From positions 1 to 64,000 of the forward strand of contig NZ_JAJBTT010000036.1 of the NCBI RefSeq assembly GCF_020860705.1: DNA of 64,000 nt. The letters are read 5' to 3'. This document shows, one piece after another, positions 8,835-17,861 of this stretch. Source of the stretch: Akkermansia sp. (GTDB taxonomy: Bacteria; Verrucomicrobiota; Verrucomicrobiia; Verrucomicrobiales; Akkermansiaceae). Within the stretch, counting starts at the first letter, position 1. The number at the start of each line of letters is the position of its first letter. The notes under the pieces were generated by a model. It worked only from the letters and a program-made list of their open reading frames with translations, was not told the origin of the DNA and ran no database searches. A program made the position numbers and the translations under genes.

Positions 8835-10037
8835 TTAGCGTCTGCGGCGCTTGGGACCGGCGGGTTTGACCTTGCGGACGGATTTGACGGGCTTGTCTTC
8901 CAGCAGGGCGGTATACGTGTAGTTGAAGCCGTCCAGCTTTTTGTGTTCAATGGGCTTTCCGATGAAGTTCTCCACCGCCGTGGCAAAGTCCACTTCATCC
9001 GCCGTCATGATCGTGAAGGCGTCTCCGGAGGCTTCGGCACGGCCGGTACGGCCGATGCGGTGCACGTAGTCTTCCGCATTTTCCGGCACCCGGTAGTTGA
9101 TGACGTGGGTCACGCCGCTGATGTCAATGCCGCGCGCCGCCACGTCCGTAGCTACCAGAATATCATATTTGCCGCTCTTGAATCCCTTGAGCGCCTCCAT
9201 GCGTTCCTTCTGGGGAATGTCGGAGTGCATGACGGCCACTTCTCCGCGGTAGCCATGCTGCTTGAGCATGCCGCACACGGCATCTGCCTCCTTGCGGGTG
9301 CGGGTGAAGATCATGACGGAATGGAAGTCCGTTCCCTTGAGCAGCGCCAGCAGCAGTTCGTCCCGCTGGTCCAGTGCTACCGGATAAAAGGCATGGCTGA
9401 TGGTGGCGGCCACTTCACGCCGGGCGATGGTGACTTCCGCCGGATCCGTCAGGCACCATTTGGCAAATCCGGCAATCACCGGAGGCATGGTGGCGGAGAA
9501 GAAGAGGGTCTGCCGACCCTCCCACGGGCAGAGGTTGACGATTTTACGGACGATGGGGAGGAAGCCCATGTCCAGCATGCGGTCCACTTCATCCAGCACC
9601 AGGGCCTTGACTTCTCCAAAGCGCATGGTGCCGCGGTAAAAGTGGTCCACCAGGCGACCGGGCGTGGCCACCACGATGTCCGCTCCGTTCTTCAAGTCTT
9701 CCGTCTGCTTCCCGTAGCCCACGCCGCCGTACAGCAGGGCCACTTTCAACCCGGTGAATTCACCGTATTCCGCAAAGGCTTCCGCCACCTGGTCCGCCAG
9801 TTCCCGGGTGGGTTCCAGCACCAGGATCTGGGGCTTGCCGATGGGCTGAAGCTTCGTCAGCAGGGGGAGCGCAAAGGCGGCGGTTTTTCCCGTTCCCGTC
9901 TGGGAGGCCCCGATGAGGTCCCGTCCCTCCAGAATGATGGGGATGGCCTGCTCCTGAATGGGGGTGGGATGTTCATAACCGCATTTCTCCACCGCCTTCA
10001 AGACGGGTTCCGATAAACCTAATTCTGAAAATAACAT
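8835..10037 (-). CDS. DEAD-box-family ATP-dependent RNA helicase (DEVD variant)
   Basis: Superfamily 2 RNA helicase of about 400 residues, RhlE-like in layout, probably acting in RNA decay or ribosome assembly. Motifs in order: Q motif HPTPIQEQAIP, motif I ASQTGTGKT, Ia PTRELA, GG, Ib TPGR, motif II LDEVDRMLDMGF, motif III SAT, IV-V including ATDVAARGIDI, and VI HRIGRTGR. Motif II reads DEVD rather than DEAD; Asp-Glu, which bind Mg-ATP, are kept. A basic tail (GPKRRRR) may hold RNA. The start ATG at 10037 (MLFSELGLSE) is preferred over an upstream in-frame start that would add an unconserved leader. Confidence 0.93.
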   Translation of the reverse strand: MLFSELGLSEPVLKAVEKCGYEHPTPIQEQAIPIILEGRDLIGASQTGTGKTAAFALPLLTKLQPIGKPQILVLEPTRELADQVAEAFAEYGEFTGLKVALLYGGVGYGKQTEDLKNGADIVVATPGRLVDHFYRGTMRFGEVKALVLDEVDRMLDMGFLPIVRKIVNLCPWEGRQTLFFSATMPPVIAGFAKWCLTDPAEVTIARREVAATISHAFYPVALDQRDELLLALLKGTDFHSVMIFTRTRKEADAVCGMLKQHGYRGEVAVMHSDIPQKERMEALKGFKSGKYDILVATDVAARGIDISGVTHVINYRVPENAEDYVHRIGRTGRAEASGDAFTIMTADEVDFATAVENFIGKPIEHKKLDGFNYTYTALLEDKPVKSVRKVKPAGPKRRRR

Positions 10038-10098
10038 TGATCTTGTATGCTTGCTAAAGAGTAGAGCACGGCCCCGCGCCATGGCGCAGGAAGCGTGG

Positions 10099-10728
10099 TC
10101 AGGAGATGAACGGATTGGTCAGCAGTTCATTCTTCACGGTGGTGTACGGACCGTGTCCCGGGAAAATCATGGTGGTAGCGGGCTGGTTGAGCACTTTCTT
10201 TTCGATGCCCTGTTTCAGCAGGCGCAGGTTTCCTCCCGGAAGATCCGTGCGTCCGATGGACCCGGCAAAGATGACGTCCCCCGTGAACATGATCCCTTCA
10301 TCCGGAAGGTCATAAACGATGCTGTCCGGAGAGTGCCCCGGCACCTGGTGCAGGTGCCACAGCAGGCCGCCCCAATTAGCCGTATGGATATCCTGGGTGA
10401 GTATTTCATCCACCACAAACGGCTGGACGGTGAGGGGAAGCCCCCAGGCGTCGCGGGCCATTTTTTCCAGCGTCAGGTCTTCATTGTACGGCTGCCCGGC
10501 ATGAATGCGGCAGCCGAAGATCTGGCGCATGCGGCAGGCGTCCTCCACATGGTCAAAGTGCTGGTGGGTGATGAGCAGATCCGTGATGATGATATCGGGT
10601 TTCTTGGAGTATATCCAGTCCGCGAATCCTGACGGGGCGTCCACTGCCACGTAAGTGTTATCTTTCGTTTTGAAAAGATAACCATTACAGGAAGCTATTC
10701 CACCCGTATAAACGCGAATCCGATCCAT
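10099..10728 (-). CDS. Metallo-beta-lactamase-fold hydrolase (glyoxalase II-like)
   Basis: Metal-dependent hydrolase of about 209 residues. It carries the binuclear metal motif THQHFDHVEDA (HxHxDH), a second His in VPGHSPDS, the bridging Asp in FTGDVIFAGSIGRTDLPGG, and the last His in FPGHGPYT. The GRTDLPGG and PGH pattern resembles YcbL/GloB-like thiolester hydrolases, so S-lactoylglutathione or another thiolester is a plausible substrate. The start ATG at 10728 (MDRIRVYTGGIASCNGYL) fits the family; a longer frame adds 53 implausible residues. It lies in the minus-strand run pyrC, this gene, helicase, ruvC. Confidence 0.9.
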   Translation of the reverse strand: MDRIRVYTGGIASCNGYLFKTKDNTYVAVDAPSGFADWIYSKKPDIIITDLLITHQHFDHVEDACRMRQIFGCRIHAGQPYNEDLTLEKMARDAWGLPLTVQPFVVDEILTQDIHTANWGGLLWHLHQVPGHSPDSIVYDLPDEGIMFTGDVIFAGSIGRTDLPGGNLRLLKQGIEKKVLNQPATTMIFPGHGPYTTVKNELLTNPFIS

Positions 10729-10819
10729 GAGCAGGGATTGTAGTGAGATCGTCCGGAATATCCAGTATAAAGACGATTTCCTTAAAATGCTTTCTGTCAT
10801 CTTCCCAAGGGGCAGCCCG

Positions 10820-11821
10820 TTACACCAGGCTCCAGGGAATGACGCATCCGGCGTCCATCGGCACCACTTTCTGGCCGTGCCCCTCATAGGCCCCCGGCAC
10901 CAGCATTTCCCTCCGTTGAAGACGCACCGTTTTGACTGGCGGAGTCAGTCCGTACAAAGCGCAGGCATGGCCGGAAACAAAACCCTGCAAGCGGTCCAGG
11001 GCGCCGTGTTCTTCAAACAGGGCCGCCAGACGCGGCAGAGCGATGGGGGCAGTGAATACGCCGGCGGCGCATCCGCACGCTTCCTTGGCATGAACGGGAT
11101 GGGGGGCGGAATCACTGCCGAACATGAGGCGAGGATGCCCGGAAAGAGCCGCCTTCAGCAGGGCCTCCCGGTCTTCCGGCCTTTTGGCGATCGGCTTGCA
11201 GAACAGGTGGGGGCGCAGCATGCCGCCCGCTACGTCGTCCAGGGTGATGAGAAGGTGCTGGAGGGTAACAGTGGCCGCCAGGTTTTCAAATTCATCCAGC
11301 AGCTGCACGGCGGAAGCCGTGGTAATGTGCTCCATGCAGATGGTCAGCCGAGGGAAGCGGGTAGCCAGATCACGGTAAACATCCAGGAATTCGGCTTCCC
11401 GGTCCATCACGAATCCGTGGCTTTCTCCGTGCACCAGCAAGGGTATGCCCATTTCCTGCATGATGGACATGGTGGCTTCCGCATCTTTCATGGCCTTTAC
11501 ACCCCCTTCGCTGTTCGTAGTAGCTCCCGCCGGGTACAGCTTGATACCGAACACCAGTTCCCTGAGCCGGGCCAGTTCCTTTTCGGAATAGGAGCGGAAA
11601 AACGCCGTCATGTACGGCTGGAAGACATTTCCCCCGCATGCGGCCATCACCCGCTGCCGATAAGCCAGCACCGCTTCCGCATCCGCCACCGGGGGCACCA
11701 GGTTGGGCATGATGACCGCTCCGGCAAAGGAAGAGGAACTCAGGGGCGCGACCAGCTTCAGCATGTCGCCGTCCCTCAGGTGAAGGTGCATGTCCAACGG
11801 GGAGTGCAATTCCAGAATCAT
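10820..11821 (-). CDS. pyrC: Dihydroorotase
   Basis: Catalyses ring closure of carbamoyl-aspartate to dihydroorotate, third step of pyrimidine synthesis. About 333 residues, close to the E. coli-type PyrC (class II). Seen: metal site [21 protein letters not shown], carboxylated-Lys strand [26 protein letters not shown], and the catalytic Asp in [14 protein letters not shown]. Start at 11821 ([19 protein letters not shown]) is chosen over an in-frame ATG 39 bases upstream, since the metal motif normally lies 10-20 residues from the N-terminus. It is first in a four-gene minus-strand run. Confidence 0.95.
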   Translation of the reverse strand: MILELHSPLDMHLHLRDGDMLKLVAPLSSSSFAGAVIMPNLVPPVADAEAVLAYRQRVMAACGGNVFQPYMTAFFRSYSEKELARLRELVFGIKLYPAGATTNSEGGVKAMKDAEATMSIMQEMGIPLLVHGESHGFVMDREAEFLDVYRDLATRFPRLTICMEHITTASAVQLLDEFENLAATVTLQHLLITLDDVAGGMLRPHLFCKPIAKRPEDREALLKAALSGHPRLMFGSDSAPHPVHAKEACGCAAGVFTAPIALPRLAALFEEHGALDRLQGFVSGHACALYGLTPPVKTVRLQRREMLVPGAYEGHGQKVVPMDAGCVIPWSLV

Positions 11822-12178
11822 GCGGACATCATGATGGAAGACGGAACCGAAATCAAGCATGGTCCCCTGCTCCGCGGGAAGGAGAAATTTTCCGGAGAGA
11901 AGGAGAAGGGATAATTTCCCTTCGCTGCGCTTCGAATTGTTTTATGCGAAGACTGGGAAACCGGGCAAACCCGGTTGGACGGAAAGCACAGCTCGAAGCC
12001 CGCAGGATGAGTGAGTCCGAAGGATAAACAAATCAAACCTCCGCTCCCAGCTGGATGTCTTTCATTTAAATCACGAGGAATTGCCCTTTCTCAGTAACTC
12101 TTGACCCGCACTGCCGGGATGTGTTTCAGGAAAACAGGATAAACGGCTGGATTCTGTAGAACCGGACTGTCCCGGACA
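11822..12178. other. Intergenic stretch with small hairpin
   Basis: About 350 bases upstream of pyrC and beyond the tRNA-Asp terminator. A perfect 7-bp hairpin with a CAAA loop (AACCGGG/CCCGGTT) lies at 11959-11976 without a T-run. No convincing open frame was found. The pyrC promoter must lie here but could not be pinned down. Confidence 0.35.
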
Positions 12179-12210
12179 CAAAAAAGGCCGCCCGGAGGCG
12201 GCTTTTTTTG
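12179..12210 (-). terminator. Rho-independent terminator after tRNA-Asp
   Basis: On the minus strand a GCCGCC...GGCGGC stem with a short TCCG loop is followed by a run of T. It lies just beyond the 3' end of the tRNA and fits its terminator. The A-run on the other side makes it symmetric enough to work in both directions. Confidence 0.85.
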
Positions 12211-12220
12211 AACAAGGTGG

Positions 12221-12295
12221 CGAAGCGGACGGGGCTCGAACCCGCGACCTCCAGCGTGACAGGCTGGCGCTCTAACCGAACTGAGCTACCGCTCC
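12221..12295 (-). tRNA. tRNA-Asp (GTC)
   Basis: Cloverleaf on the minus strand. The acceptor GGAGCGG pairs with CCGCTTC and the discriminator is G. The D-arm is TAGCTCAGTTCGGTTAGAGC. The anticodon stem CCAGC/GCTGG carries the loop CTGTCAC, giving anticodon GTC for aspartate. The T-arm contains GGTTCGAGCC. The CCA end is encoded in the DNA (12218-12220). A terminator follows directly. Confidence 0.97.
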
Positions 12296-12494
12296 CTGAC
12301 CTTGGGTGCTTGCCCAGGCCTTGCGGCCGGGACGTGGAGGCTTATACACGCCTTTATACCCCAGTGACAAGAAAAAAAGTCTTTTTTTGCAACTTCTCCA
12401 ACCGCCGGAAGTTTGTATGGTGGTAAGGGAGGAAGCTTTTTATTTTCCGATTATTTAATCAATGGTAACAAATCCTCAACTTTATTTGTTTTAG

Positions 12495-12527
12495 TTTGAC
12501 AACAGTTAACCATTTTTGACATAACAG
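12495..12527 (+). promoter_or_regulatory. Putative promoter/operator of the marR-RND operon
   Basis: Two near-direct repeats, TTTGACAACAG (12495-12505) and TTTGACATAACAG (12515-12527), flank a GTTAAC palindrome just before the marR start codon. The first TTGACA can serve as a -35 box with a weak ACATAA -10 at 12519-12524, which would place transcription start almost at the ATG. Overlap of a repeat with the promoter fits autorepression by the MarR protein. Inference from pattern only. Confidence 0.4.
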
Positions 12528-12531
12528 TCGC

Positions 12532-13002
12532 ATGCTTCAACCTGCCGTGGATATCACTACCTCCGTTCACAAATTTGAGACCATTCTCTACCAGTTTAAA
12601 CGGGATAACCTGAATGAGGTGGACCAGAGCCACTACCAGAAGATCATGGGACTCTCCGTCCGGCAAATGAATGCCCTGGGCGCCCTGAACCGGCTGATGA
12701 CCAACCGCCATGAAGGCATTCCCCTGAAGACGCTCGCGCACCATCTCCGCATGAGCATTCCTTCCACTTCCCTGCTGGTGGACAGCATGGTGAAGAAAGG
12801 CCTGTTTGACCGCAAGGAGAATCCGCGCGACAGGCGTTCCCTCTGCATCCGCCTTTCCGAGGAGGGGGAATCCAGATTCCAGATGCTTTACAACGGCATG
12901 AAAAAACGGGTGGACACCCTGTTCAGCATCCTGACGGAAGAAGACAGGGAGAATTTCTGCCGCATTGTGGATAACCTTTACAACCACGTTTACAGTAAAT
13001 AA
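12532..13002 (+). CDS. MarR-family transcriptional regulator
   Basis: A 156-residue winged-helix regulator. The recognition region is visible as IPLKTLAHHLRMSIPSTSLLVDSMVKKGLFDRKENPRDRRSLCIRLSEEG, with the wing DRRS that is the MarR hallmark. N- and C-terminal helices form the dimer interface. It is only 6 bases upstream of an RND adaptor gene, so it is very likely a local repressor that releases the efflux operon on binding a toxic small molecule. The inducer is unknown. A near-direct repeat lies right upstream. Confidence 0.92.
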   Translation: MLQPAVDITTSVHKFETILYQFKRDNLNEVDQSHYQKIMGLSVRQMNALGALNRLMTNRHEGIPLKTLAHHLRMSIPSTSLLVDSMVKKGLFDRKENPRDRRSLCIRLSEEGESRFQMLYNGMKKRVDTLFSILTEEDRENFCRIVDNLYNHVYSK

Positions 13003-13008
13003 TACCAT

Positions 13009-14145
13009 ATGAAAAAACATACGCACGAACGGAAGGTTCCCCTCCGCCTGCTGGCCGGGTCCGGCCTGCTTTTCTCTCTCATCATGCCGGGTTATTCCCA
13101 GGGGGCGCCGGGAGGAGCCGCCGCCAAGCCCAGCACCGTGCTTGTCCAGAAAGCAGCGGCGATCGACAGCGCGGTGAACAAGAAGTACATCGGCCAGGTG
13201 GAATCCATTGACCGGGTGACCGTACAGCCCCGAGTTTCCGGCAACATCGTAGCCACCCGCTTCCGGGAAGGCAACGTGGTCAAGAAGGGAGACCTCCTTT
13301 TCGAAATAGAAGACACGCGTTACAAGGCAGCCGTGGAGGAAGCGGTAGCCAAGAAGGCCCAGCTGCAAGCCAAGCTGCTTTATGCCAGGAACAGCTTTGA
13401 GCGCTATAACAGGCTGCTGGCCTCCAAGTCCGTTTCCATGGATACGGTGGAAAACGCAAAGAGCACCATGCATGCCCTGGAAGCGGAAATCCAGTCCGCG
13501 GACGCCGCCATCACCGTAGCCAGGGACGATCTTAATTACACCAGGCTCACGGCCCCCATCACGGGGCGTACGGGCCGCGTCACTTTTTCCACGGGCAATT
13601 ACATCACCCCCACCTCCGGGTCCCTGGTGACCATCACGGGCGTGGATGAGGTGTATGTGAAATTCCCCATCAGCGAACGCGATTTTCTTTCCCTGTTCGG
13701 CACCCAGGAGACCATGAAGAAGGAAGCCATTGTGGCCGTCACTCTCGCCAACGGCAAGGCGTACGACCAGCCGGGCAAGATTTTCATGACGGACAACACC
13801 GTCCAGCCAACCACGGATACCCTGAACGTCTGGGCCAAGTTCCCCAATCCGGAAGACGTGCTGACACCCGGCGGCATCGTCACGGTCAATCTTTCCAAGA
13901 AGAATGTGGACCGCTTCCCGGCGGCCAACATTTCCTCCGTGATGCATGACGCCTACAAAAGCTACGTTTACGTGGTGAACGACCAGGGCGTGGTGGAACG
14001 CCGGGACGTTACGCTGGGCAACACGGTCAATAATCAACAGTGCTTCAGCTCCGGCGTGAAGGAAGGGGAAGTCATCATCATCGACGGCATGCATAAAGTG
14101 CGCCCCGGCGCCAAGGTGAATCCGGTGTCTGCCGCTCAAAACTGA
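13009..14145 (+). CDS. RND efflux periplasmic adaptor (membrane fusion protein)
   Basis: Periplasmic adaptor linking an inner-membrane RND pump to an outer-membrane channel. 378 residues. An N-terminal signal sequence (RLLAGSGLLFSLIMPGYSQG) lacks a lipobox Cys, unlike the adaptor at 40184. Lipoyl half-motifs (QPRVSGNIVATRFREGNVVKKGDLLFEIED and LTAPITGRTGRVTF) flank a helical hairpin, then a beta-barrel domain (DEVYVKFPISERDFL). It lies between the MarR regulator and the pump gene, 7 bases before the latter, clearly one operon. Confidence 0.93.
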   Translation: MKKHTHERKVPLRLLAGSGLLFSLIMPGYSQGAPGGAAAKPSTVLVQKAAAIDSAVNKKYIGQVESIDRVTVQPRVSGNIVATRFREGNVVKKGDLLFEIEDTRYKAAVEEAVAKKAQLQAKLLYARNSFERYNRLLASKSVSMDTVENAKSTMHALEAEIQSADAAITVARDDLNYTRLTAPITGRTGRVTFSTGNYITPTSGSLVTITGVDEVYVKFPISERDFLSLFGTQETMKKEAIVAVTLANGKAYDQPGKIFMTDNTVQPTTDTLNVWAKFPNPEDVLTPGGIVTVNLSKKNVDRFPAANISSVMHDAYKSYVYVVNDQGVVERRDVTLGNTVNNQQCFSSGVKEGEVIIIDGMHKVRPGAKVNPVSAAQN

Positions 14146-14152
14146 TCATCCC

Positions 14153-17100
14153 ATGATTGCGGACCTGTTTATCAAACGCCCCAAATTCGCCATTGTCATC
14201 GCCATCCTGATGGTTCTGGCGGGCGGCATCTGCCTGCAGCAGCTGCCTATTGCGGAGTATCCGGAAATCGCCCCCACCAGCATCAACGTGCAGGCTACCT
14301 ACACGGGCGCAAGCGCCCAGGTGGTGATGGAGACGCTGGCCTCTCCCATTGAGGAAGAACTCAACGGGCTGGAAAACCTGCTTTATTTCTCCTCCAAGTC
14401 GGACAACACCGGCGGCTATTCCCTGTCCCTGACGTTCAAGAGCGGCACGGACTCGGACATTAACATGGTGAACGTCCAGAACGCCCTGAAACGGGTGGAG
14501 TACAAGCTTCCCAAGGAAGTGACGGACCAGGGCATCAAAATCCGGAAACGCTCCTCGGACATCCTGGGCTTCTTCGCCTTCCGGTCCACGAGCATGAGCT
14601 CCCTGGAACTGAACAACTTCGTCAAGTCCAGGGTGAAGGACGAGATCGCCCGCGTACCGGGTATTTCCGCCGTTAACCTGATGCCGGAAAAGAATTACAG
14701 CATGCGCATCTGGCTGGACGCCCTGCGCATGTCCGCCCTGAACATCACGCCGGATGACGTTTCCAACGCCATCAAGGCGCAGAACGTTCAGGCCGCCGCC
14801 GGTTCCATCGGCTCCGAAGGGGAAAACAATTTCATCCAGTACAAGGTGAACGTCACCGGGCGCCTGAAAACCGTGGAGGAATTCAGCCAGATCATCGTCC
14901 GCACCGGACAGAACGGCCATGTCACCCGTCTGGACGATATTGCCCGCATTGAGCTGGGCGCGGAGACCTACACGGGCAGCAGCCGCAACAACGGGGAAGA
15001 TTCCGTGAACATGGCCGTGTACCGCCTGGACGACGCCAACGCCCTGGAAGCCATGAACGGCGTCAAGGATACGCTGGTAAAATTAAAGGAACGCTTCCCG
15101 GACGGAGTCAGCTATGTCGTCAGCTACGACCCCACGGAATACATTTCCGCCACCATGGCGGAAATCCTGGAAACGCTGATCATCGCCCTGATCCTGGTGG
15201 TGGGCATCACGTACGTGTTCCTTCAGGACTGGCGCGCCACGCTCATTCCGGCGCTGGCCATTCCCGTCTCCCTGATCGGCACCTTCGCCATCCTGCTGCC
15301 GCTGGGCTTTTCCATCAACGTGCTGACCATGTTCGGCCTGATCCTGGTGATCGGCTCCCTGGTGGACGACGGCATCATCGTCGTGGAGAATACCATGCGC
15401 ATTCTGGAAACGGAAGACCTGTCCCCGGAAGAAGCCACCAAGAAGAGCATGCACCAGATTACGGGGGCCATCATCGCCACCACGCTGGTGACGGTGGCCA
15501 TTTACGTGCCCATTGCCTTCTTCGGAGGCATGGTGGGGAACATTTACATGCAGTTCTCCGTGACCATGTGCGTGGCCCTCTGCCTTTCCGCCATCAATTC
15601 CCTGACGCTCAGCCCCGCCCTGTGCGTGCTGCTGCTGAAAGGGAAGAAAAAGACGCAGAGAAGGTTCAGCCTCTTCCGCCCCTTCAATGCCACGCTGGAA
15701 TGGACGCGCAGGAGCTACATCAAATGTGCCGGCGTCATGGTGCGCCGCGCGTGGCTCACGCTGATTCTGCTGGCCGCCGTCCTGCTCGCCAACTGGAAAC
15801 TGTTTGAGACTGTTCCCAAATCCTTCCTTCCGCCGGAAGACAAGGGAACCGTCTTCTGCGACATTCAGCTGGCTCCGGGCGCCACGCTGGGCCGTACGGA
15901 ACAGGCCATGCGCAGTGCGGAACAGAAGCTCATGAGCATTCCCGGCGTGCGCCAGGTTTCCTCCACCTCCGGGTTCAGCTTCATGGGCGGCAACGGGGAA
16001 AACCTGGGCATGTGCATCGCCCAGCTAGACTCCTGGGACAAGCGCAAAACGCCGGACCTTTCCCTGAACTCCATCATGCAGAAGGCTTCCATCCTCTGTG
16101 ATGAGATTCCCGCGGCCAAGGCCACGGTGTTCAGCCCGCCCGCCATCATGGGGCTGGGCCTGACGGGCGGCGTCTCCTTCATGCTCCAGGCCAGCGGGGA
16201 AGAAACGCCCAAGGACCTGGAACGCGCGACGAACGACCTGCTGGACAAGATCAACAAGCTGCCGGGGACCATGTACGCCCGCAGCCCTTATGAGGCCAAC
16301 ACGCCCCAGCTTTTCCTGAACATCGACCGTGAAAAGGCGCAGAGCATGCACGTGCCCGTCAACCGCATTTTCACGACTTTGCAGAGCAAGCTGGCTTCCA
16401 TGTACATCAATGATTTCAACCTGATCGGCTACACGTTCAAGGTGAAGATGCAGTCCGCGGCGCAGGACCGCACCAGCATCAACGACATCATGAACACCTA
16501 CATCCAGAACGACCAGGGCCAGATGGTGCCGCTCAGTTCCGTAGCCACCCTGTCTTACATGGTCGGGCCGCGCCAGATCTCCCGCTTCAACCAGCTCATG
16601 TCCGCGGAAATAACCGCCCAGGCCAAGCCGGGCGTCAGCAGCGGCCAGCTGATGAACCAGATTGAAGCCATTCCGCTGCCGGAAAATTACTCCATCACCT
16701 GGACGGACATGAGCTACCAGGAACGCCAGAACGACGGAAAAATCGTCCTGCTGATGGGCTTGGCCCTGCTCTTCGGCTACCTGTTCCTGGTAGCGCAGTA
16801 TGAAAGCTGGACGGTGCCCATTTCCGTCATTGTCTCCGTCTCCGTGGCCCTGCTGGGCGCTCTGCTGGGGCTGCTCATCTGCAACACCCCCCTGAGCATT
16901 TACGCCCAGCTGGGGCTGGTGATGCTGGTGGGCCTGGCCGGGAAGAACGCCATCCTGATGGTGGAATTCTCCAAGATGGAACGGGAGCGCGGCGTACCTA
17001 TCCAGCAGGCGGCCCTGGAAGGGGCGCGGCAGCGCTTCCGCGCCGTGATGATGACGGCCATTTCCTTCATCATCGGGGTCTTTCCCATGGTCATCGCCTC

Positions 17101-17260
17101 CGGCGCGGGCGCGGCAAGCCGCCAGGCCATCGGCATCACCACCTTCTACGGCATGATCCTTGCCACCATAGTGGGCATCCTGTTCATTCCGGCCCTGTAC
17201 GCCATGTTCCAGCGCTATCGTGAATGGGTGAAGGCCCAGTTCACCGGAAAGGCCCCATAA
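14153..17260 (+). CDS. RND efflux transporter permease (HAE1/AcrB type)
   Basis: Proton-driven inner-membrane drug exporter, 1035 residues, normal for HAE1 pumps. It starts MIADLFIKRPKFAIVIAI, with TM1 followed by the conserved QLPIAEYPEIAPT. The TM4 proton-relay aspartates appear in GSLVDDGIIVVENT. The second half repeats the fold with TM10 LVGLAGKNAILMVEF. Two large periplasmic loops hold the porter and docking domains. There is no outer-membrane factor gene in this operon, so the channel must come from elsewhere, for instance the one at 44787. A strong terminator closes the operon. Confidence 0.95.
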   Translation: MIADLFIKRPKFAIVIAILMVLAGGICLQQLPIAEYPEIAPTSINVQATYTGASAQVVMETLASPIEEELNGLENLLYFSSKSDNTGGYSLSLTFKSGTDSDINMVNVQNALKRVEYKLPKEVTDQGIKIRKRSSDILGFFAFRSTSMSSLELNNFVKSRVKDEIARVPGISAVNLMPEKNYSMRIWLDALRMSALNITPDDVSNAIKAQNVQAAAGSIGSEGENNFIQYKVNVTGRLKTVEEFSQIIVRTGQNGHVTRLDDIARIELGAETYTGSSRNNGEDSVNMAVYRLDDANALEAMNGVKDTLVKLKERFPDGVSYVVSYDPTEYISATMAEILETLIIALILVVGITYVFLQDWRATLIPALAIPVSLIGTFAILLPLGFSINVLTMFGLILVIGSLVDDGIIVVENTMRILETEDLSPEEATKKSMHQITGAIIATTLVTVAIYVPIAFFGGMVGNIYMQFSVTMCVALCLSAINSLTLSPALCVLLLKGKKKTQRRFSLFRPFNATLEWTRRSYIKCAGVMVRRAWLTLILLAAVLLANWKLFETVPKSFLPPEDKGTVFCDIQLAPGATLGRTEQAMRSAEQKLMSIPGVRQVSSTSGFSFMGGNGENLGMCIAQLDSWDKRKTPDLSLNSIMQKASILCDEIPAAKATVFSPPAIMGLGLTGGVSFMLQASGEETPKDLERATNDLLDKINKLPGTMYARSPYEANTPQLFLNIDREKAQSMHVPVNRIFTTLQSKLASMYINDFNLIGYTFKVKMQSAAQDRTSINDIMNTYIQNDQGQMVPLSSVATLSYMVGPRQISRFNQLMSAEITAQAKPGVSSGQLMNQIEAIPLPENYSITWTDMSYQERQNDGKIVLLMGLALLFGYLFLVAQYESWTVPISVIVSVSVALLGALLGLLICNTPLSIYAQLGLVMLVGLAGKNAILMVEFSKMERERGVPIQQAALEGARQRFRAVMMTAISFIIGVFPMVIASGAGAASRQAIGITTFYGMILATIVGILFIPALYAMFQRYREWVKAQFTGKAP

Positions 17261-17286
17261 CGGGAGAAGAAATTCTCTTCCCGGAG

Positions 17287-17318
17287 GACGGAGCGGTTCT
17301 GCCGCTCCGTCTTTTTTT
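17287..17318 (+). terminator. Rho-independent terminator of the marR-RND operon
   Basis: A perfect 10-bp stem (GACGGAGCGG / CCGCTCCGTC) with a 5-base loop is followed by seven T. It begins 27 bases after the pump stop codon. Confidence 0.95.
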
Positions 17319-17370
17319 GCGCTTTAACAAACATCCGCAGGGAATGCGGAAAAGAAAACGGCAGCTCCCC

Positions 17371-17841
17371 CTACTCGTACAAATACAGGTCAAATCCGTC
17401 AAACCGCTCCTGCAGGGAGGCATGCCCCAGCCTGTCTTCAAACGGAGGGAGGAAGGTATCCGCCGGGTACTCGTCCTTCACATGGGACACCCACATGCGG
17501 GACATGAACGGCATCATCAGGGAAAAGATTTCCGCCCCGCCGATGACCATGACCTCCGGATCCGCCAGGTCCATCTGTTCCAGCTCCTCCACGGAATGAA
17601 TCACCTGCACGCCTTCCGCCGTCCAGGCCGGGTCTCGGGTCAGCACAATGTTCTGCCTGTTGGGAAGCGGCCTTCCGATGCTCTCATAAGTCTTGCGCCC
17701 CATCAGCACGGGATGGCCCGTCGTGATGCGCTTGAAAGTCTTGAGATCGTCCGGCAAATGCCAGGGCAACGCGCCCCGGTAGCCGATGCCCCGGCCGGGA
17801 GACATGGCGACCACTCCTGTGTACGTAACGGACGGTGACAT
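17371..17841 (-). CDS. folA: Dihydrofolate reductase
   Basis: NADPH-dependent reduction of dihydrofolate to tetrahydrofolate. 156 residues. Seen: VVAMSPGRGIGYRGALPWHLPDDLKTFK with the active-site Asp in LPDD, the NADPH loop LMGRKTYESIG, RPLPNRQNIVLTR, and VIGGAEIF. The gene follows thyA on the same strand with 20 bases between, the common thyA-folA pairing in which FolA recycles the dihydrofolate made by ThyA. Confidence 0.96.
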   Translation of the reverse strand: MSPSVTYTGVVAMSPGRGIGYRGALPWHLPDDLKTFKRITTGHPVLMGRKTYESIGRPLPNRQNIVLTRDPAWTAEGVQVIHSVEELEQMDLADPEVMVIGGAEIFSLMMPFMSRMWVSHVKDEYPADTFLPPFEDRLGHASLQERFDGFDLYLYE

Positions 17842-17861
17842 GAGGATGCTGGATCTGGAGG

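Noticed and set aside
11818..12036. A 72-codon minus-strand frame upstream of pyrC
   Set aside because: No homology pattern or start signal; covers the region expected to hold the pyrC promoter.
12451..14139. A 562-codon minus-strand frame over marR and the adaptor
   Set aside because: Shadow of two well-supported plus-strand genes; no recognisable domain.
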